In this document: positions 61,907 to 64,000 of the stretch, one piece after another
How the letters are laid out: every line of letters begins with the position of its first letter
Position numbering within the stretch: position 1 is the stretch's first letter
Source: Bacteroidales bacterium
GTDB taxonomy: Bacteria; Bacteroidota; Bacteroidia; Bacteroidales; UBA932
Reading direction: 5' to 3'
Length of the DNA stretch: 64,000 nucleotides
Assembly (NCBI GenBank): GCA_024402115.1
Contig: JAKSJQ010000003.1
Span: forward strand, 1 to 64,000
Translations under genes and position numbers: made by a program
The notes under the pieces: generated by a model
Database searches by the model: none
What the model saw: the letters and a program-made list of their open reading frames with translations, nothing else
Told to the model about the DNA's origin: nothing

Positions 61907-62758
61907 TTATCTGAGGTAATCCTCAAGCGAATTCCAGAGACTCAAGCTGTCTTCTACGCCGAGATCGTAGAGCGCCTTGAGTCTCTTCGCGTCTTTCTCC
62001 AGTCTTCCGACTTTCTCAAGGCGCGAGGGACGGATCACGAAGATCTTGCCTTCCTGTTCGAGACGGGCTATCTGGGCTATGCGCCTGTCGTAGTTCGCGC
62101 TCCTGCGGGCACAGGTGTCGAGGAACTCCTTCCTCTTGGGATAGAAAATCTTGCACAGGCGGTCGAGATTTTCGGAGTGGCAGTCGGAGAGGGGACGGGT
62201 GAGTACGACGACTATGCGGTCGCAGCCTGTGGATATGCATTTGTCCAACGGGATGTTGTCGCTCACGCCTCCGTCGAGGTATGGGACGCCGTCGATCTCG
62301 ACCATACTGGAGAGGAAGGGGAGCGATGCCGAGGCGCGGATGATGTCCATCTGCCGGTCAGGGTCGCTGAGAAGCATGTATTCCGGCTTGCCGGTGAGGA
62401 CGTTGGTTGCGGTCGCGTAGAACTCGATACAGGAAGCCTTGAAAGCCTCATTGTCGAATGGGTCAAGCGCTCGTGGCAGCTTGTCGTAGGCGAATTCCGT
62501 GTTGACGACGTTTCCGGTGGTGAGATAGGACCAGAAGCTGACATAATCCCTCCTTCCCACGAACCTGGTGTTGTAGCGAAGGACTCTGCCGCGCTGCCCG
62601 GAAGGAAGGTTGACTCCGAAGGTCACGCCAGCGGAAGTGCCGCAGATTACGTCTGGCATGAATCCATGGTCCATCATCACGTCCATGACTCCGGCCGTGT
62701 ATAGACCTCTCATGCCTCCTCCTTCGAGTACCAATCCTATCTTCTTTCCATCAGTCAT
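61907..62758 (-). CDS. Patatin-like phospholipase
   Basis: A 283-aa serine hydrolase of the RssA/YjjU patatin group: oxyanion Gly-rich loop EGGGMRGLYTAG, nucleophile GTSAGVTFG and catalytic Asp in DGGVSDNIPL. It has no signal peptide. Minus-strand TAAATTTG (62771-62764) lies 5 nt from the ATG, so the transcript is probably almost leaderless. The physiological lipid is unknown. Confidence 0.92.
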   Translation of the reverse strand: MTDGKKIGLVLEGGGMRGLYTAGVMDVMMDHGFMPDVICGTSAGVTFGVNLPSGQRGRVLRYNTRFVGRRDYVSFWSYLTTGNVVNTEFAYDKLPRALDPFDNEAFKASCIEFYATATNVLTGKPEYMLLSDPDRQMDIIRASASLPFLSSMVEIDGVPYLDGGVSDNIPLDKCISTGCDRIVVVLTRPLSDCHSENLDRLCKIFYPKRKEFLDTCARRSANYDRRIAQIARLEQEGKIFVIRPSRLEKVGRLEKDAKRLKALYDLGVEDSLSLWNSLEDYLR

Positions 62759-62784
62759 GAATACAAATTTAGTGAAGATTTTTC

Positions 62785-62792
62785 TATATTTG
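62785..62792 (+). promoter_or_regulatory. -7 box TATATTTG of the sigma factor gene
   Basis: Exact TAnnTTTG match; transcription would start about 15 nt before the TTG start codon. The divergent patatin -7 box is 14 nt away, so the promoters face each other closely. Confidence 0.5.
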
Positions 62793-62812
62793 CACCGTCA
62801 AAGTTAGTAGTT

Positions 62813-63355
62813 TTGTCGGTTCAGAGGTCACAATTATTGGGTAAGGAACTCCTTGTCGCAATCAGGGAGGGTGACGAATGCGCCTTTGAACTCTTCTACA
62901 GAATGGAGAGGAACAACCTCGTCCATTTCGTAAGCAACTACGCAATCTCCAAGGAACAATCAGAAGACATAGCCCAGGAATCCCTGTTGAAGATATGGGA
63001 AACCAAGGACAATCTCAACGTGGACGGAAACGTTCGCGCCCTTGTCTTTACGATTGCGAGAAATAAGGCTCTGGACTATCTCAGGACCAAGAGTGATACG
63101 GAATCGCTCGATGCCTGTGCCTATCTGGAAGACGAGAGTCTCGACGCTCAGATCAATGCCCTGGACCTCGCTCGACTCATCGAGAAGACCTTCGACCAGC
63201 TCCCTGAGAAGACCAGAAATACCTTCCTGATGAGCCGTAGGGAAGGACTCTCAAACATCGAAATCGCAAAGAGGGAGCATGTGAGCGTCAAGGCCATCGA
63301 GTACAGAATCTCACAGGCTCTGAAAAATTTCAGAAAAATCAAGGAATCGTTTTAG
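62813..63355 (+). CDS. ECF RNA polymerase sigma factor (Bacteroidetes expansion family)
   Basis: A 180-aa ECF sigma factor. Region 2 is GDECAFELFYRMERNNLVHF with SEDIAQESLLKIWE, and region 4 is LPEKTRNTFLMSRREGLSNIEIAKREHVSVKAIEYRIS, the usual form paired with FecR anti-sigma factors. No ATG precedes region 2, so TTG at 62813 is the most likely start. The FecR-type gene begins 30 nt downstream. Such pairs control SusC/D-type outer membrane transport genes, which are expected just beyond the right edge. Confidence 0.92.
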   Translation: MSVQRSQLLGKELLVAIREGDECAFELFYRMERNNLVHFVSNYAISKEQSEDIAQESLLKIWETKDNLNVDGNVRALVFTIARNKALDYLRTKSDTESLDACAYLEDESLDAQINALDLARLIEKTFDQLPEKTRNTFLMSRREGLSNIEIAKREHVSVKAIEYRISQALKNFRKIKESF

Positions 63356-63385
63356 GGTAGAGCGTAGTTTTCTCGTATATAGAGT

Positions 63386-64000
63386 ATGCGCGTAAACTAC
63401 AACAAGAATGTATTCGATTCCCTCCCGGATTCTGTATACACAGGCGAAATGCCTGAACTCCCTCGTTCCAGAGGCAATAATCGTATATATAGATATGTGG
63501 CCATCGCTGCTGCTTCAGCAGCCATAATCTTTGCGACCACTACCACCATCCTTTCCAGGAAGCTCCGTGAGGTTCCTGCCCAGACCGAACTCATTGCAGA
63601 TGCTGAGATCGTATACACGGTGAACAGCTCGCTTCAGGGCAACATAGTCCTTCCTGACAGCACACTCGTGACCCTGAACAGCGGAAGCTCGCTCAGGCTT
63701 GCCAACGATTTCGGCACAGGAACGAGGACAGTATATCTCGACGGCGAGGGCTACTTCGATGTCCACAAGGACAAGAACGTCCCATTCCTCATCAAGACAC
63801 CTCAGGACGTGCTCGTGACCGTAACTGGTACCAAGTTCAATCTCAAGTGCTTTTCAGACGGCCCGAAGTTCGACCTTACCCTCATCCAGGGCTCGGTCGA
63901 GCTTACCACCCCTAAAAATGAGGTGATCTATGTCGAGCCTTCGCAGGAAGTCGTGATCACGAATGATTTCCACAATGTGAATGTCGTCGAGGCTCCGGTG
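63386..64000 (+). CDS. FecR-type anti-sigma factor, 3'-truncated by window edge
   Basis: 205 codons of a FecR-family protein, open to the right edge. A cytoplasmic N-terminus of about 36 residues, one membrane span (RYVAIAAASAAIIFATTTTIL), then the FecR periplasmic domain: LPDSTLVTLNSGSSLRL, VYLDGEGYFDVHKDKNVPFLI and VTVTGTKFNLK. It would hold the sigma factor until a TonB-dependent receptor signals. ATG at 63386 follows the sigma stop by 30 nt. The cytoplasmic part is short compared with many FecR proteins. Confidence 0.9.
   Translation, partial: MRVNYNKNVFDSLPDSVYTGEMPELPRSRGNNRIYRYVAIAAASAAIIFATTTTILSRKLREVPAQTELIADAEIVYTVNSSLQGNIVLPDSTLVTLNSGSSLRLANDFGTGTRTVYLDGEGYFDVHKDKNVPFLIKTPQDVLVTVTGTKFNLKCFSDGPKFDLTLIQGSVELTTPKNEVIYVEPSQEVVITNDFHNVNVVEAPV

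Overview
This window is chromosomal DNA of a member of the phylum Bacteroidota, most likely an uncultivated gut- or rumen-type Bacteroidales; genus unresolved. The evidence is a type III glutamine synthetase, promoters of the TTG / TAnnTTTG type and starts without Shine-Dalgarno sequences, many lipoproteins, GH97/GH43/GH30/CE1/CE15 polysaccharide enzymes, and a sigma-70/FecR pair at the right edge. No rRNA, tRNA, CRISPR array or prophage was seen.

Layout. 1-2.2 kb: a leftward hrpB helicase gene cut by the window edge. 2.3-5.6 kb: an operon of three exported hydrolases. 5.6-7.2 kb: a tryptophan leader peptide with three adjacent Trp codons and a terminator, in front of a stand-alone trpB2. 7.3-24.3 kb: a glutamine-metabolism island made of two divergent operons. 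Leftward runs purF-carA-carB-pyrG, all four coding for glutamine-using amidotransfer steps. Rightward runs glnN (GSIII)-asnB followed by a circularly permuted ATP-grasp, an alpha-E protein, a transglutaminase and two M14 deacylase-like genes. The 630-bp divergent region holds two good TTG/TAnnTTTG promoters and, on each side, a short leader ORF followed by a terminator hairpin. The glnN leader ORF has 12 Asn/Gln residues in a stretch of 14, and its RNA can form mutually exclusive antiterminator and terminator pairings. It looks like a glutamine-sensing attenuator and is the main discovery of the window.

24.4-29.2 kb: an iron alcohol dehydrogenase, then a leftward CE1 esterase-GH43-DUF4380 operon. 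29.2-32.0 kb: an accessory patch with an HUH (RAYT-type) transposase, an orphan vsr, two diverged copies of one intergenic element, and several degenerate tandem arrays of 21-22-nt units. 32-38.7 kb: redox, HAD and sugar kinase genes, an AlkZ-like protein and a second CE1 paralogue. 39-43 kb: umuC and a UmuD fused to a ribbon-helix-helix-like N-terminus, an acyl-ACP thioesterase, and a second RAYT with REP-like palindromes. 43.3-52 kb: a two-domain esterase, MATE, SDR, a lipoprotein, an HD phosphohydrolase, and Lrp/AsnC divergent from metY. 52-62.8 kb: GH97, GH30, a hybrid-type sensor kinase, a fucose-isomerase-like gene, a metallopeptidase lipoprotein, a CE15 esterase and a patatin. 62.8-64 kb: sigma factor and FecR-type anti-sigma factor, the latter cut by the right edge.

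The window combines nitrogen assimilation under apparent leader-peptide control with plant cell-wall polysaccharide breakdown. All functional calls rest on reading motifs by eye; no database search was run.
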